DNA from: Croceicoccus mobilis
GTDB lineage: Bacteria > Pseudomonadota > Alphaproteobacteria > Sphingomonadales > Sphingomonadaceae
Assembly (NCBI RefSeq): GCF_001661965.1
Contig: NZ_LYWZ01000023.1
Coordinates: 1 to 64,000 of the forward strand
Direction of reading: 5' to 3'
Length of the DNA stretch: 64,000 nucleotides
Positions 44,092-53,771 of this stretch are shown here, one piece after another. Position 1 is the first letter of the stretch. Each line of letters begins with the position of its first letter. The notes under the pieces are model-generated. The model ran no database searches. It worked only from the letters and a program-made list of their open reading frames with translations, and had not been told where the DNA came from. The position numbers were made by a program, and so were the translations under genes.

Positions 44092-45204
44092 ATGGATAAT
44101 GTTTCCCTGTTCGGGTTCGATTTTACGCGCGTGCCGTATTTCGGCTATACGGTCGCCACCTTCTTCGGCGCGGCGGTCGCGCTCTATGCGTTCCAGATCA
44201 TGCGCAGCGGTTCGCGCATCGGCATCAGGCAGTTTCTCGCCCATTGCTTCCCCGCTTCGGGATGGAAAACGAAATCCGCCCGGATCGACATCCTCGTCTA
44301 TCTCGCCTCAAAGCTCACCTCGCGCCCGATCGCATGGGTGGGCGGGCTGATCACGATCTCAATGGCCGCCGCGGTGCAGATGGCGCTGGAAACGCATCTG
44401 TCGATATGGCCGCAGGTAGAGGCTGGCTTTCTCGAGATCGCGCTATGCTCGCTGGTGATCTTCCTCGCCATGGATTTCGCCAATTATCTCACCCACTATG
44501 TCCAGCATGTCTATCCGCTGTTCTGGGAACTGCATAAGGTTCACCATTCGGCGACGTTCCTGAACCCCGCCACCACGAAGCGCATGCACCCGCTCGGCGA
44601 TCTGATCGACGCGGTGGTGTCGGCAGTCATGACCGCATTGCCGATGGGGCTGTTCGCGTTCCATTTCGGCTTCACCATCGTCGACCTGCTGGCGATGTAT
44701 GCGACGGCCAATTTCCTTGGCACGGTGCTGGTGCTCGATACGCTTCGCCATTCGCATTTCCCGATCAGCTTTGGAAAGCTGGATGCGCTGATCATCAGCC
44801 CGCACATGCACCAGCTGCATCACTCCAGCCTCGAACATCACTGGGACTGGAATTTCGGCAACAAGCTGTCGATCTGGGACTGGATGTTCGGCACCGCCTA
44901 CAAGCCGGCCAAGGGGGAAGAGATCGTCTATGGCCTGCCGCAGGGCGCGCATGAGGATTACGAGAGCATCTATGGCACCTATGTCGGCCCGCTGGCGAAG
45001 ATGGGGGCGCTGTGCCGCCGCCATGGCGTGGTGACCGCGGTGATCGCAGGCATGCCCTTCCGCCTTGGCCGCGAAGCGCGCGCCATGGTGAACGCCAAGC
45101 CACCAGCCCCCTCCGCCCCGCCCCTTACCCCGCCCGCGGCCAATGATACGGGCGCCGCGAACGATGCGGGCATCGGCCTGACAGACCGGATCAGCGAGGC
45201 GTGA
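44092..45204 (+). CDS. Sterol desaturase / fatty acid hydroxylase superfamily membrane protein
   Basis: 370 residues with several membrane segments and the di-iron histidine clusters of the superfamily: HYVQH, HKVHHSATFLNP, and HMHQLHHSSLEHHWDWNFG. These enzymes hydroxylate or desaturate lipids with O2. In sphingomonads the likely substrates are hopanoids, carotenoids or fatty acyl groups, but none is specified by the sequence. The ATG 44092 has GGGGGG five bases upstream; in-frame starts at 44032 and 44050 are less supported. The C-terminus is a proline/alanine-rich tail. The 231 bases before it show no gene. Confidence 0.86.
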   Translation: MDNVSLFGFDFTRVPYFGYTVATFFGAAVALYAFQIMRSGSRIGIRQFLAHCFPASGWKTKSARIDILVYLASKLTSRPIAWVGGLITISMAAAVQMALETHLSIWPQVEAGFLEIALCSLVIFLAMDFANYLTHYVQHVYPLFWELHKVHHSATFLNPATTKRMHPLGDLIDAVVSAVMTALPMGLFAFHFGFTIVDLLAMYATANFLGTVLVLDTLRHSHFPISFGKLDALIISPHMHQLHHSSLEHHWDWNFGNKLSIWDWMFGTAYKPAKGEEIVYGLPQGAHEDYESIYGTYVGPLAKMGALCRRHGVVTAVIAGMPFRLGREARAMVNAKPPAPSAPPLTPPAANDTGAANDAGIGLTDRISEA

Positions 45205-45245
45205 GGGCCGCGAGCGTTTCGGCTGCTATTGGGTGATCTGCGCAA

Positions 45246-45282
45246 AAAGCGGCATGTCGGCTAACGACCGATTGCGGACGTT
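45246..45282 (+). repeat. Intergenic repeat A, copy 2
   Basis: 37-bp element with 33 of 37 bases matching the minus strand of 39149-39185. The core GCTAACGACCG (45260-45270) recurs inverted as GCTAATGACCG inside repeat B (45840-45850). It lies 50 bases upstream of the orphan gene at 45333 in the same orientation. Confidence 0.8.
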
Positions 45283-45332
45283 GTGATTGACACTTCTCGC
45301 CTTGAAAAAGAGGGTGTAAATTCCCCGCAAGT

Positions 45333-45803
45333 ATGCAACGCAAAACTGCCTCACTCCTCGCCGAACAAACTGGACTTCAGCTATTGTCCTTCCGGCACTT
45401 CGATTGCCTCTTGTTTCAAAGAGCGGAAGTGCTGAAGATGTTTATGCCGGAGACCAGACGTGCCATAGGTGGGTCTCCACAGGATAGATTGGTATCCGGC
45501 TACTTAATTGCCGCTTTTCAATCCGACCTGATCAAGCTTCGACCGCCCTCCAAAAGATTCGATTTATTGAATGTCATCGCGCAGATTCCCGTGATGAACT
45601 TTCCCTGGCTGGTGTCGTATTCTGCTTTTGACGGTGAAGCGGTCGATCAGCGGTTTATGGATGGCATTAGCGCACTCCTATCTGCGCTACCGAGTGATCG
45701 CATTGGATGGGAAACGCGTTTTGGCGATGACATATTCAGCGCCCGGAGCGGCGAAAGGCTCTTTTCGATCGTGCATTACTTGCGTAAGGTTGATCGACTG
45801 TGA
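45333..45803 (+). CDS. Orphan protein of unknown function in a lower-GC island
   Basis: 156-residue protein without recognised family, signal peptide or membrane segment. It contains FRHFDCLLFQRAEVL, DRLVSGYLIAAFQSDLIKL, VMNFPWLVSYSAFDGEAVDQRFMDGI and a C-terminal FSIVHYLRKVDRL, giving the look of a small alpha/beta cytosolic protein. Codon use and GC are lower than in surrounding genes, suggesting acquisition. The ATG 45333 has only a weak ribosome site. Repeat A is upstream and repeat B begins 26 bases after the stop. Real but uncharacterised; a spurious frame is less likely given the length. Confidence 0.6.
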   Translation: MQRKTASLLAEQTGLQLLSFRHFDCLLFQRAEVLKMFMPETRRAIGGSPQDRLVSGYLIAAFQSDLIKLRPPSKRFDLLNVIAQIPVMNFPWLVSYSAFDGEAVDQRFMDGISALLSALPSDRIGWETRFGDDIFSARSGERLFSIVHYLRKVDRL

Positions 45804-45828
45804 GTGCGATCGACTATGCGTCCGCTTC

Positions 45829-45893
45829 CCACCCCGTTCCGGTCATTAGCTCATAAATGCCAAACGCCCGAAACCTGCCGCAGCCTCGGCAAA
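45829..45893 (+). repeat. Intergenic repeat B, copy 2
   Basis: 65-bp element just downstream of the orphan gene, 53 of 65 bases identical without gaps to the minus strand of 38831-38895. The longest unbroken matches lie around CCAAACGCCCGAAA and GCCGCAGCC. With repeat A (45246-45282) it brackets a 648-bp unit. Confidence 0.8.
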
Positions 45894-46140
45894 GCCGCGA
45901 CTCTCACGTCGAACGCTCCGCCGCACGCGGTCCAGCTTTAACTGTCCTACACGCGGAATTCCTGCCAACGGTCCCTCGCGCGCGCATGCAAGCAGGCTCT
46001 TTCACAGCGTCGAGATTTTCCCTTTGCGGCCATGTGTCACCCATGGGTCGCCAAGCCCTGCTTTCCTGCGGGTTACAGGCGGGTGACGCCGGTTGTAGGA
46101 GATGTCACTTATGTCACCCTCACGTGCATAAGACAGTCGC
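45894..46140. other. Intergenic stretch beyond repeat B
   Basis: Together with repeat B this makes a 337-bp gene-free region between the orphan gene and the convergent DUF1761-like gene. Apart from repeat B it holds an imperfect stem built on CTTATG/CATAAG at about 46107-46131, next to the 3' end of the DUF1761-like gene, possibly its transcript end. No protein-like frame is convincing. Confidence 0.5.
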
Positions 46141-46539
46141 TCAACTTCTGAGGAAGAACACCAGCCCCATGGCGAGATAGGCCAGCAGCCAGAACCCCGC
46201 ATCGACAAAGGCGAATACCCGCGAATTGCGCTGGTACAGATAGTTGGTCCACAGTGCCGGGATCACGAAGAACAGCGCGATCCCGCCGCTCATCATGAAA
46301 TAGAGCCACCATTTGGTCGGGTCCGACAGGCGGGCGAACATGTGGCCCAGCATGATTGCGGATAGCTGGATCAGCAGATAGGTGCCGATGATCGTGACCC
46401 ATGGGCGGCGGCGCACTTCCAGACCGCCCGGCCCTGCCTTCACCGCGATGGGCCGCGCAAACAGTCTGTACCAGCCCGCAGCCACCGCCATCGCGGCCCA
46501 TGCAGCTAGAAAGCACCCCAGCCAGTCCACCGGTCCCAT
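46141..46539 (-). CDS. Small integral membrane protein, DUF1761-like
   Basis: 132 residues with four hydrophobic segments: DWLGCFLAAWAAMAVAAGWYRLF, IGTYLLIQLSAIMLGHMF, WWLYFMMSGGIALFFVIPAL and FWLLAYLAMGLVFFL. The opening (WLGCF...GWYRLFARP) and overall plan resemble DUF1761 proteins, whose function is not known. The start ATG 46539 has GAGGA five bases upstream. Divergent from rimO. Confidence 0.75.
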   Translation of the reverse strand: MGPVDWLGCFLAAWAAMAVAAGWYRLFARPIAVKAGPGGLEVRRRPWVTIIGTYLLIQLSAIMLGHMFARLSDPTKWWLYFMMSGGIALFFVIPALWTNYLYQRNSRVFAFVDAGFWLLAYLAMGLVFFLRS

Positions 46540-46685
46540 CCAGATCCTCGTAATAAATCGCGTCCGTGGGGCCACAGTGTAACGATGGATGGTAACAAAT
46601 GAAAAGGGGTCAGTTTGTCGCAGCGAAACGGGCCGATCACGCCGATGCTGGCGCAAAGCCGCGCGCAGGTGTAGGGGCGCAGCCC

Positions 46686-48080
46686 ATGTCCGACATCATT
46701 GCCCCCGATTCTGCGCCCAAGAACATTGCGCCTGCCCCAAAGGTTGGGATGGTCAGCCTCGGCTGCCCGAAAGCGCTGGTCGATTCAGAGCGCATCCTGA
46801 CGAAGCTTCGCGCCGATGGCTATGCGATGAGCCCCGATTACGCCGGGGCCGACGTCGTGCTGGTCAACACCTGCGGTTTTCTCGACAGCGCCAAGGAAGA
46901 GAGCCTTGAAGCAATCGGAGAGGCGATCGCCGAAAATGGCCGCGTGATCGTGACCGGTTGCATGGGCGAAGAGGCGGAAACGATCCGCGCCCGCTTTCCG
47001 CAAGTGCTCGCCGTTACCGGTGCGCATCAGTACGAACAGGTCGTCGATGCGGTGCACGAAGCGGCCCCTGCCGAGCGCGGCCCCTTCGTCGACCTAGTGC
47101 CGCAGCCCGATATCAAGCTGACCCCGCGCCATTACAGCTATCTCAAGATTTCCGAAGGCTGCAACCACTCCTGCGCCTTCTGCATCATCCCGCAGCTGCG
47201 CGGAAAGCTGGCCAGCCGCCGCATCGACGCCGTACTGCGCGAGGCCGAAAAGCTGGTCGCCGCTGGGACCAAGGAACTGCTGGTCATTTCGCAGGACACC
47301 TCTGCCTATGGCGTGGATGTCCGGCACGAGGCGCGCATGTGGAAGGACCGCGAGATCCGCACCCACATGACTGACCTCGCCCGCGAACTGGGCGGTTTGC
47401 GCACATCGGATGGCGTTCCGCCGTGGGTGCGCCTCCACTATGTCTATCCCTATCCGCATGTCGATGCGGTCATCCCGTTGATGGCTCAGGGGCTGATTAC
47501 CCCCTATCTCGACATTCCGTTTCAGCATGCCAGCCCGTCGGTGCTTCGCGCCATGAAGCGCCCCGCGAACGAGGCGAAGGTGCTGGACCGCCTAAAATCA
47601 TGGCGCGAAATTTGCCCCGACCTCACCGTGCGGTCGAGCTTCGTCGTCGGCTTTCCCGGCGAGACCGAGGACGATTTCAAATATCTCCTCGACTGGCTTG
47701 AGGAAGCGCAGCTGGACCGCGTCGGCGGGTTCCGGTTTGAGCCTGTAGAAGGCGCTGCTGCCAACAACCTGCCGAACCCGGTGCCCGAAGAGGTAAAGGA
47801 AGAACGCTACGCCCGCCTGATGGAAGTGACCGAGCGGATCAGCGCGGCGAAACTTGCCGCCAAGGTCGGCCGTATCATCCCCGTCATCATCGACGAGGTG
47901 GGCGAACCGGACGAAGACGGCGACATCGGCGCCACCGGCCGTTCACAGGCCGACGCGCCCGAGATCGACGGCAATGTCTTCATCCGCGATGTCGATGCCA
48001 GCCTGCAGGCAGGCGACATCATCGAGGTGGTGGTGGAAGAAGCCGACGCGCACGACCTCTACGCCGCGCCGTCGGCCTGA
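46686..48080 (+). CDS. rimO: Ribosomal protein uS12 methylthiotransferase RimO
   Basis: 464-residue radical-SAM methylthiotransferase. N-terminal UPF0004 domain with cysteines in [17 protein letters not shown] and TGCMGEE; the radical SAM cluster C159-x3-C163-x2-C166 (CNHSCAFC) followed by [12 protein letters not shown]; and a C-terminal TRAM domain ([15 protein letters not shown]). [12 protein letters not shown] distinguishes RimO from MiaB. It methylthiolates Asp of ribosomal protein S12. ATG 46686 is preceded by GTAGGGGCGC. Single gene, with its own promoter expected in the 146-bp gap. Confidence 0.96.
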   Translation: MSDIIAPDSAPKNIAPAPKVGMVSLGCPKALVDSERILTKLRADGYAMSPDYAGADVVLVNTCGFLDSAKEESLEAIGEAIAENGRVIVTGCMGEEAETIRARFPQVLAVTGAHQYEQVVDAVHEAAPAERGPFVDLVPQPDIKLTPRHYSYLKISEGCNHSCAFCIIPQLRGKLASRRIDAVLREAEKLVAAGTKELLVISQDTSAYGVDVRHEARMWKDREIRTHMTDLARELGGLRTSDGVPPWVRLHYVYPYPHVDAVIPLMAQGLITPYLDIPFQHASPSVLRAMKRPANEAKVLDRLKSWREICPDLTVRSSFVVGFPGETEDDFKYLLDWLEEAQLDRVGGFRFEPVEGAAANNLPNPVPEEVKEERYARLMEVTERISAAKLAAKVGRIIPVIIDEVGEPDEDGDIGATGRSQADAPEIDGNVFIRDVDASLQAGDIIEVVVEEADAHDLYAAPSA

Positions 48081-48243
48081 ACCGGCGACTTGATTCGAAT
48101 CGTCAAAGTGCCTATGCGCGCGCCTTCCCGCGAGAAATCACCGGGAAACCCTGCGGGAGGAGGCCGAAAGCGCCTCTGCCTGACCGCTTAACATGAGGGC
48201 GCTTCGAAAGAGCCGTCCGACAGTGTGATAAAGGAGTGGCCCC

Positions 48244-48675
48244 ATGGCCAAGAAGATCGAAGGCTATATCAAGCTGCAGGTGCCTGCCGGCACCGCCAAC
48301 CCGTCCCCGCCGATCGGCCCTGCGCTGGGTCAGCGCGGCGTGAACATCATGGAATTCTGCAAGGCGTTCAATGCCGCCACGCAGGAACTTGAAAAGGGCA
48401 TGCCGATCCCGACGACCATCACGGTCTATGCGGATCGTTCGTTCACCTTCACGACCAAGTCGCCCCCGGCGTCGTTCCTTCTGAAGAAGGCCGCGAAGCT
48501 GAAGTCGGGTTCGAAGGAGCCGGGCAAGGTTTCGGCCGGAACCATCAAGCGCAGCGAAGTGACCGCCATCGCCGAACAGAAGATGGCCGACCTCAACGCG
48601 AACGATATCGACCAGGCAACCAAGATCATCGAAGGCTCTGCGCGTTCGATGGGCCTCGAAGTGGTGGAGGGCTGA
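48244..48675 (+). CDS. rplK: 50S ribosomal protein L11
   Basis: 143-residue L11 with N-terminal [34 protein letters not shown] and C-terminal RNA-binding domain ending [13 protein letters not shown]. It binds the GTPase centre of 23S rRNA. AAAGGAG lies upstream of the ATG. The 163-bp leader has its own hairpins and probably its own promoter, because secE-nusG, which usually precede this gene, are elsewhere on the other strand. Confidence 0.98.
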   Translation: MAKKIEGYIKLQVPAGTANPSPPIGPALGQRGVNIMEFCKAFNAATQELEKGMPIPTTITVYADRSFTFTTKSPPASFLLKKAAKLKSGSKEPGKVSAGTIKRSEVTAIAEQKMADLNANDIDQATKIIEGSARSMGLEVVEG

Positions 48676-48679
48676 ACCA

Positions 48680-49378
48680 ATGGCAAAGCAGACCAAGAAG
48701 CAGAAGATGCTGGCCGAGAAGCTGGACGCTGAAAAGCTGTACGGTTTCGACGAAGCGCTCGCGACCCTGCGCGACCTGCAGACCGCGAAGTTCGACCAGA
48801 CCCTCGAAGTCGCGATGAACCTCGGCGTCGATCCGCGCCACGCCGACCAGCAGGTCCGTGGCATGGTTTCGCTGCCCGCAGGTACCGGCAAGACCGTCAA
48901 GGTCGCCGTGTTCGCACGTGGCGACAACGCCGAAAAGGCGCTGGAAGCAGGGGCCGACAAGGTTGGCGCCGAAGACCTGATGGAAGACATGCAGGCCGGC
49001 AACCTCGACTATGACCGCGTGATCGCGACCCCCGACATGATGGGCGTCGTCGGCCGTCTCGGTAAGGTGCTGGGCCCCAAGGGCCTGATGCCGAACCCGA
49101 AGCTGGGCACCGTGACCCCGAACGTGGCGCAGGCCGTCAAGGACGCCAAGGGCGGCCAGGTCCAGTACCGCGTCGAAAAGGCCGGTATCATCCATTCGGG
49201 CATCGGCAAGCTGTCGTTCTCGGACGCTGACCTCAAGAGCAACTTCGACGCATTCGTCGACGCTGTGATCAAGGCCAAGCCGTCGGGCGCGAAGGGCAAG
49301 TATGTGAAGAAGATCTCGGTCTCCTCCTCGATGGGCCCGGGCCTCAAGATCGACGCCACGGATATCGCCGGCGCCTGA
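48680..49378 (+). CDS. rplA: 50S ribosomal protein L1
   Basis: 232-residue L1 with [35 protein letters not shown] split over two lines of the protein start, the [15 protein letters not shown] loop, and the C-terminal [16 protein letters not shown]. It binds 23S rRNA and usually represses its own operon by binding the L11-L1 mRNA. Four bases separate it from rplK. A strong terminator follows directly, so rplJ/rplL are not co-transcribed from here. Confidence 0.98.
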   Translation: MAKQTKKQKMLAEKLDAEKLYGFDEALATLRDLQTAKFDQTLEVAMNLGVDPRHADQQVRGMVSLPAGTGKTVKVAVFARGDNAEKALEAGADKVGAEDLMEDMQAGNLDYDRVIATPDMMGVVGRLGKVLGPKGLMPNPKLGTVTPNVAQAVKDAKGGQVQYRVEKAGIIHSGIGKLSFSDADLKSNFDAFVDAVIKAKPSGAKGKYVKKISVSSSMGPGLKIDATDIAGA

Positions 49379-49404
49379 TCGCGAGAGTTTTCGCAAAGAA
49401 AAAC

Positions 49405-49440
49405 GGGCCGGGAAGCAATCGCGCTTCCCGGCCCTTTTTC
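49405..49440. terminator. Strong bidirectional Rho-independent terminator
   Basis: 12-bp GC-rich perfect stem (49405-49416 with 49423-49434, loop AATCGC) followed by TTTTTC on the plus side and preceded by an A-rich tract (AAAGAAAAAC) that acts as the T-run on the minus side. It ends rplK-rplA and the convergent aminopeptidase gene. Confidence 0.93.
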
Positions 49441-49463
49441 TTTGCCTGCGATCGACGGCGGGG

Positions 49464-50798
49464 TCAGCCCGCCATCAGCGCCTCGATCGCGTCGGGATCG
49501 CGGGGCGTTCCATCGCTCATGTGACGGGACCCGGTTTTCGTGACGAGGTAATCATCCTCGATCCGGATGCCGAAACCGCGTTCAGGCAGATAGATGCCCG
49601 GCTCTATCGTCAATGTCGTATTGGCGGGCAGAGGTGCGCGCCAGTCGCCCACGTCATGCACGTCGAGACCGATGGGATGACCAAGCCCATGCCAGAAGGC
49701 ATCGCCATAACCTGCCGCATCGATCAGTTTTTCCGCGGCGCGCTGGGCGGCGGAATACGGAACGCCCGCCTTCAGCTGCGCTGCGCCCGCGTTTTGCGCG
49801 GCCAGCACGATCTCATAGACCTTGCGCTGTTCGTCGGTGAACTTGCCATTGGCCGGAAAGGCGCGCGAAATATCGGCGGAATAGCCGCCGACATGTGCGC
49901 CCACATCCAGCTGGATCATGTCGCCGTCGTGGATCACCCCGTCATTGCCGCCATAATGCAGCGCCGTGGTCGCCATGCCCGTCGACGAATTGGACGGGAA
50001 GCCCAGCCCGTCGCCGCCGGCTTCGCGAAATCCCGTTTCCATGATCGCCTTTAGCTGGCGTTCGGTCATGCCCAGCTTCACCTGCTTCATGGCCAAGGTG
50101 ATGCCCGCCTCGGTCGCACGGATCGCCTTGGTGATCAGGTCGATTTCGCGCGGTTCCTTCACCAGCCGCATGTCACGGATCAGGTGCGCGGAATTGACCG
50201 TCTTCACACCCGGATTGCGCGCGGCAATCTTGCCATACAGGTCCAGCACGGGCGGCAGCGGGGCGCTGGGCGATACCACCGGACCCAGGAAATGCATTGT
50301 CCCCGCGCGCGCCGCCAATGCAGCCGTCAGCCCGGCCAGCGAGCGTGTGCGATAGACTTTCTCGAACCCGGTCCGGCTTTCGATTTCCGCCCCGCTCCAC
50401 AGCCGCACGCCGAACCAGCGGTCCGTTTCGGCATTGGCCTCTGCGACCAGCAGATATTCGCGCGATCCCTCCTCCTCGTCGGGAGCGAGCAGCAGCGCGG
50501 CACCAGCTATGTCGTGCAGCCCGGTCAAATATTCGAAATCATCGGACTGCCCCGCCAGCGGGTCGAGCACGCCATCGGGCAGCGTCGTCGCGCCATAGAC
50601 CAGCCCCACGCCGCCGCCCATCTTCTCCATCAGCTTTGCCCGACGTTCGCGATAGACTTCCGCCGTGAAAGGAAAGGTGCGTGACGGCGATCCATATTTC
50701 GCCGGTCCCGACAGGTCCTGCGCCAATGCTGCTGATGGAATCAATGGCAGCGCCGCGCCCGCGGTCAGCCCACCCAGAAAACGACGACGGTCGTGCAT
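49464..50798 (-). CDS. Exported Xaa-Pro aminopeptidase-like M24 metallopeptidase
   Basis: 444 residues. Tat leader ([27 protein letters not shown]), an aminopeptidase P N-terminal domain ([25 protein letters not shown]) and the M24 pita-bread domain. Its metal ligands are visible as Asp in QLDVGA, Asp in YSADISR, His in [12 protein letters not shown], Glu in IEPGIYLP and Glu in [10 protein letters not shown]. It removes an N-terminal residue next to proline, here probably in the periplasm. It lies between the hypothetical at 50872 and the shared terminator. Confidence 0.92.
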   Translation of the reverse strand: MHDRRRFLGGLTAGAALPLIPSAALAQDLSGPAKYGSPSRTFPFTAEVYRERRAKLMEKMGGGVGLVYGATTLPDGVLDPLAGQSDDFEYLTGLHDIAGAALLLAPDEEEGSREYLLVAEANAETDRWFGVRLWSGAEIESRTGFEKVYRTRSLAGLTAALAARAGTMHFLGPVVSPSAPLPPVLDLYGKIAARNPGVKTVNSAHLIRDMRLVKEPREIDLITKAIRATEAGITLAMKQVKLGMTERQLKAIMETGFREAGGDGLGFPSNSSTGMATTALHYGGNDGVIHDGDMIQLDVGAHVGGYSADISRAFPANGKFTDEQRKVYEIVLAAQNAGAAQLKAGVPYSAAQRAAEKLIDAAGYGDAFWHGLGHPIGLDVHDVGDWRAPLPANTTLTIEPGIYLPERGFGIRIEDDYLVTKTGSRHMSDGTPRDPDAIEALMAG

Positions 50799-50871
50799 GC
50801 AAGTTCCCCCTACCTGGTTGCAGATGGAACCATGGCAGGAAGATTCATGCTAATCCAGAACTAGAAAGCGG

Positions 50872-51648
50872 TCAGGCGGGGCCCTGCACCGATGAAGGAA
50901 ATCCCTCTAGCAAGGCGGCAGACAGGCGCGTCGCAATATCGCCCTCTTCCCAATGCTCGTCATCCTCACACGTCCAGATCTGGGCGCGCGATTCCCATAT
51001 GACTTCATTCGTTTCACGGTCGCGGATGCGCAGTTCCATGCGGGTGGAAAGCAGCGCGGTCTTCGGCTTCGTCAGGTCGACATTGACCGCCATGCCATAG
51101 GCCGTGCCGCGATTCGATACGGATACTGCGGTCGATCCACTGACCGGGTTGCGCTTGCGTTCCGCCGGTTCGGCGACGGTGCGGATGATGCGGATCTCGG
51201 CAACTTGCCCGATCTCGTCGGGCGGAAGCTGGCTGTCATAGCCCGCCATGACCAGCCGGTCGATCATGGCCGCCTCATAGGTCAGGCGGTCGCGGGCATC
51301 GGGGGTGCTGTCAGGCTTGGAGGTGATGGTGATGCCGCCCTCGCCCAGCCTGCCCGCTGCGTCCTTTGCACTGAAATGCTCGGCCGTGACCTGCCCCTCA
51401 CGGCTATCGGGAAGGTCGCGCACGGTGCTGCGCGGGTTCGACAGGGCAAGCGGATCACCCCATGCACCGGGGCCATCGCGCCAGGCATCCGATCCGGTGC
51501 GACCGCCCCACGGTCGCATCTGCGCTGCAGCGGGTGTCGCGGCGGCGGCAACCGCCACGCCCGCCCCGATCATGAACACGCCCAGCGCGCGTTTCGATGC
51601 AATCTTGTTCAAGGCGATCCCGCTCTTCGTCATCTCATCAGGGCGCAT
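50872..51648 (-). CDS. Exported protein, DUF4136-like
   Basis: 258 residues with a leader (IASKRALGVFMIGAGVAVAAAATPAAAQ at about 15-42, first residues basic) and a C-terminal beta-rich domain. Within that domain TPDARDRLTYEAAMIDRLVMAGY, RTALLS-like MELRIRDRETNEVIWESRAQ and DIATRLSAALLEGFP recall DUF4136 lipoprotein-like proteins; there is no lipobox Cys. The ATG 51648 has GAGG five bases upstream; ATG 51633 is an alternative. Function unknown. Confidence 0.7.
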   Translation of the reverse strand: MRPDEMTKSGIALNKIASKRALGVFMIGAGVAVAAAATPAAAQMRPWGGRTGSDAWRDGPGAWGDPLALSNPRSTVRDLPDSREGQVTAEHFSAKDAAGRLGEGGITITSKPDSTPDARDRLTYEAAMIDRLVMAGYDSQLPPDEIGQVAEIRIIRTVAEPAERKRNPVSGSTAVSVSNRGTAYGMAVNVDLTKPKTALLSTRMELRIRDRETNEVIWESRAQIWTCEDDEHWEEGDIATRLSAALLEGFPSSVQGPA

Positions 51649-51764
51649 GCAATCCTCGACGGCAGTCGTCGATGTCCCCTGCCCTCGGGCTAGGCCTAGC
51701 CAGCTTGCAGCCAGATGAACGAACCGCATCAGTTTGTATCGGTATCGATCCGCGATGCGCGCGA

Positions 51765-52538
51765 TCAGATTCCGCCCGGCGTGAAGGTCCGCCCCTGTTC
51801 GCCCAACCCCTCGCACAGGGCATGGACACAGCTTGCCAGCAGATCGGGATCGGTGGCGCGCACGACGAAATTGGCGCCGACCTGCCCCTCACGGAAAAAG
51901 GGATAGCTGCCGATCTGCACCCCTTCATGCGCCTGTTCACATTCGCGCAGCAGGTCGGCCACCTCGCTCTCGCCGACCCAGCAGCCGACGGTTTCCGACA
52001 GCACAGGCGCACCGCCCTCCAGCGTGCCGGTCAGCGCATCGAGCATGCCTGCGGTGATATTGGGGACGCCCGCCATCAGGAAGACATTTTCGATGCGGAT
52101 ACCGGGCGCACCGGAATAGCGATTGGGAATTAACGATGCGCCATCGGGCGTCCGCGCCATGCGCAAGCGCGCATCGTTCACGCCGCCGCGCGTTTCATAA
52201 TATGCCTCGAGGATCGCGCGCGCTTCGGGGTGAATGATGACATCCAGCCCCATGGCGGCGGACACAGCATCGACCGTGATGTCGTCATGCGTCGGGCCGA
52301 TCCCGCCCGTGGTGAAGAGATAGTCGCTCCGCGCGCGCAATATGTTCACCGCCTCGACAATGGCATCCATGTCATCGGCGACGACGCGCACTTCCTTCAG
52401 CCGGATGCCCTGCACCTGCAGCCAGCTCGCGACCTGCGCGATATTCTTGTCATGGGTGCGGCCCGACAGGATCTCGTCACCAATGACGAGAAGCGCCGCG
52501 GTCCAGATACGAGATTTGTCAGGAGCAGAATCAGGCAT
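51765..52538 (-). CDS. CinA-type competence/damage-inducible MoaB-fold protein (N-terminal domain only)
   Basis: 257-residue protein matching the molybdopterin-binding (MoaB/CinA-N) domain: ALLVIGDEILSGRTHDKN, VVADDMDAIVEAV, TTGGIGPTHDDITVDAVSAAMG, and IENVFLMAGVPNITAGM. It lacks the C-terminal CinA deamidase (PncC) domain of full-length CinA, as is usual for this short alphaproteobacterial type. It may act on nucleotide-derived pyrophosphates; the role is not settled. It lies downstream of nusG on the same strand with a 57-base gap. Confidence 0.88.
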   Translation of the reverse strand: MPDSAPDKSRIWTAALLVIGDEILSGRTHDKNIAQVASWLQVQGIRLKEVRVVADDMDAIVEAVNILRARSDYLFTTGGIGPTHDDITVDAVSAAMGLDVIIHPEARAILEAYYETRGGVNDARLRMARTPDGASLIPNRYSGAPGIRIENVFLMAGVPNITAGMLDALTGTLEGGAPVLSETVGCWVGESEVADLLRECEQAHEGVQIGSYPFFREGQVGANFVVRATDPDLLASCVHALCEGLGEQGRTFTPGGI

Positions 52539-52595
52539 GGACGGTGGCTTAGCGCGCCCGCCGGACCCGCGCCACCGTCCAGTGCCGGTATTGGC

Positions 52596-53132
52596 TTACT
52601 TGACCAGTTCGACCTGCTCGAAGTCCAGCTCGACCGGGGTCGCGCGGCCAAAGATCGAGACCGAGACCTTGACCTTGTTCTTGTCGAAGTCGAGCTCTTC
52701 CACCACGCCGTTGAAGCTGGCGAAGGGACCGTCGAGGACCTTGACCGAATCGCCGATCTCGTAATCGACGCTGACTTCGCGCTTGGGCGCGGCGGCGGCT
52801 TCGTCGCGGGCACCGAAATAGCGGGCTGCCTCACGCTCCGAAATCGGCTGCGGCTTGTTGTTGTTGCCAAGGAAGCCGGTCACCTTGGGCGTGTTCTTCA
52901 CAAGGTGATAGACATCGTCGTTCATGGCGAGCTTCGCCAGAACATAACCCGGCATGGTCTTGCGCTCGGTCTGCACCTTCTTGCCGCGCTTCACCTCGGT
53001 GATGGTCTCGGACGGCACCTCGACCTGCTCGACCAGCGCTTCCAGCCCGGTGCGCTCAGCCTCGGCGAGGATGGCTTCCTTCACCTTGTTTTCGAAACCG
53101 GAGTACGCGTGGATGATGTACCAGCGGGCCAT
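52596..53132 (-). CDS. nusG: Transcription termination/antitermination protein NusG
   Basis: 178 residues: NGN domain starting MARWYIIHAYSGFENKVKEAI, with RKTMPGYVLAKL and GFLGNNNKPQPIS, and C-terminal KOW domain IGDSVKVLDGPFASFNGVVEELDFDKNK. It binds RNA polymerase and couples transcription to Rho and ribosomes. The start 53132 fits the conserved N-terminus. It follows secE by 65 bases, but is not followed by rplK as is usual. Confidence 0.98.
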   Translation of the reverse strand: MARWYIIHAYSGFENKVKEAILAEAERTGLEALVEQVEVPSETITEVKRGKKVQTERKTMPGYVLAKLAMNDDVYHLVKNTPKVTGFLGNNNKPQPISEREAARYFGARDEAAAAPKREVSVDYEIGDSVKVLDGPFASFNGVVEELDFDKNKVKVSVSIFGRATPVELDFEQVELVK

Positions 53133-53197
53133 GGGTCTTCCTTCAACTCTCTTGTGCCGCCGGACCGCGCCGGCGCGTGAATTTCGATAAGGGCCGC

Positions 53198-53446
53198 TCA
53201 GGCGAGCGAGAGCAGCCACTGCATGATGGCACCGAACGCGGTGTCGATGCCCAGGAAGAACAGCGACAGGATCAGCACCATGATGCCGACGAAGATCGAG
53301 GTCTGCGCAGTCTCGCCCCAGGTGGGCCAGACGACCTTCGAGCCTTCGGCCCGGACCTGATTGATGAACTCGGCGGGCGAGGTCTTCTTTTTCGCGGGCG
53401 CGCTCTTCGCAGGGGCGGCCTGCTTGGGCTCGGGCGTCTTCGCCAT
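53198..53446 (-). CDS. secE: Preprotein translocase subunit SecE
   Basis: 82 residues with an Ala/Pro/Lys-rich cytoplasmic start, the conserved FINQVRAEGSKVVWPTWGET amphipathic stretch and one membrane segment (SIFVGIMVLILSLFFLGIDTA). It is the SecE core component of SecYEG. The ATG 53446 has AGGAA seven bases upstream. An in-frame extension to 53590 is not conserved-looking and is rejected. Confidence 0.96.
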   Translation of the reverse strand: MAKTPEPKQAAPAKSAPAKKKTSPAEFINQVRAEGSKVVWPTWGETAQTSIFVGIMVLILSLFFLGIDTAFGAIMQWLLSLA

Positions 53447-53771
53447 GAATCGATTCCTGTTCTTCAAAAGCTTTTTCGCCATCGGCTCATCGCCGCTCCA
53501 ACCGGGGTCGGAGACGGCGTTTAAGTATCCCGATGACTGGAAACACCGGCGCACATAGCCCCGCACGCAGCCATGTGCAAGGGTATGCATATAGCTTCAC
53601 GCTATAGCTTCACCCCGCCGCCACTCGCACGATTTGTCGCAATTCGGACGATTTGACCTGAACGCGATCTAACTTCGGTGGAAGTTGCCGCAATTGATGC
53701 TGGTCATGCGGCACTGCAGCAGGTAGCCATTGCAACCAATCTGTCATGACGGACTGGGGAACTCTTCGAAT
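53447..53771. promoter_or_regulatory. Divergent region between secE and the AGCS transporter
   Basis: 325 bases without a gene. It contains a 17-bp inverted repeat TATAGC-TTCAC-GCTATA at 53590-53606 overlapping an 11-bp direct repeat (TATAGCTTCAC at 53590-53600 and 53603-53613), and two CGATTTG copies near 53628 and 53650. Promoters for both genes must lie here; the repeats are candidate regulator sites. Confidence 0.5.

Noticed and set aside
45857-46180. 107-codon plus-strand frame overlapping repeat B
   Set aside because: Starts within the repeat, runs through a hairpin into the DUF1761-like gene on the other strand, and has no protein-like pattern.
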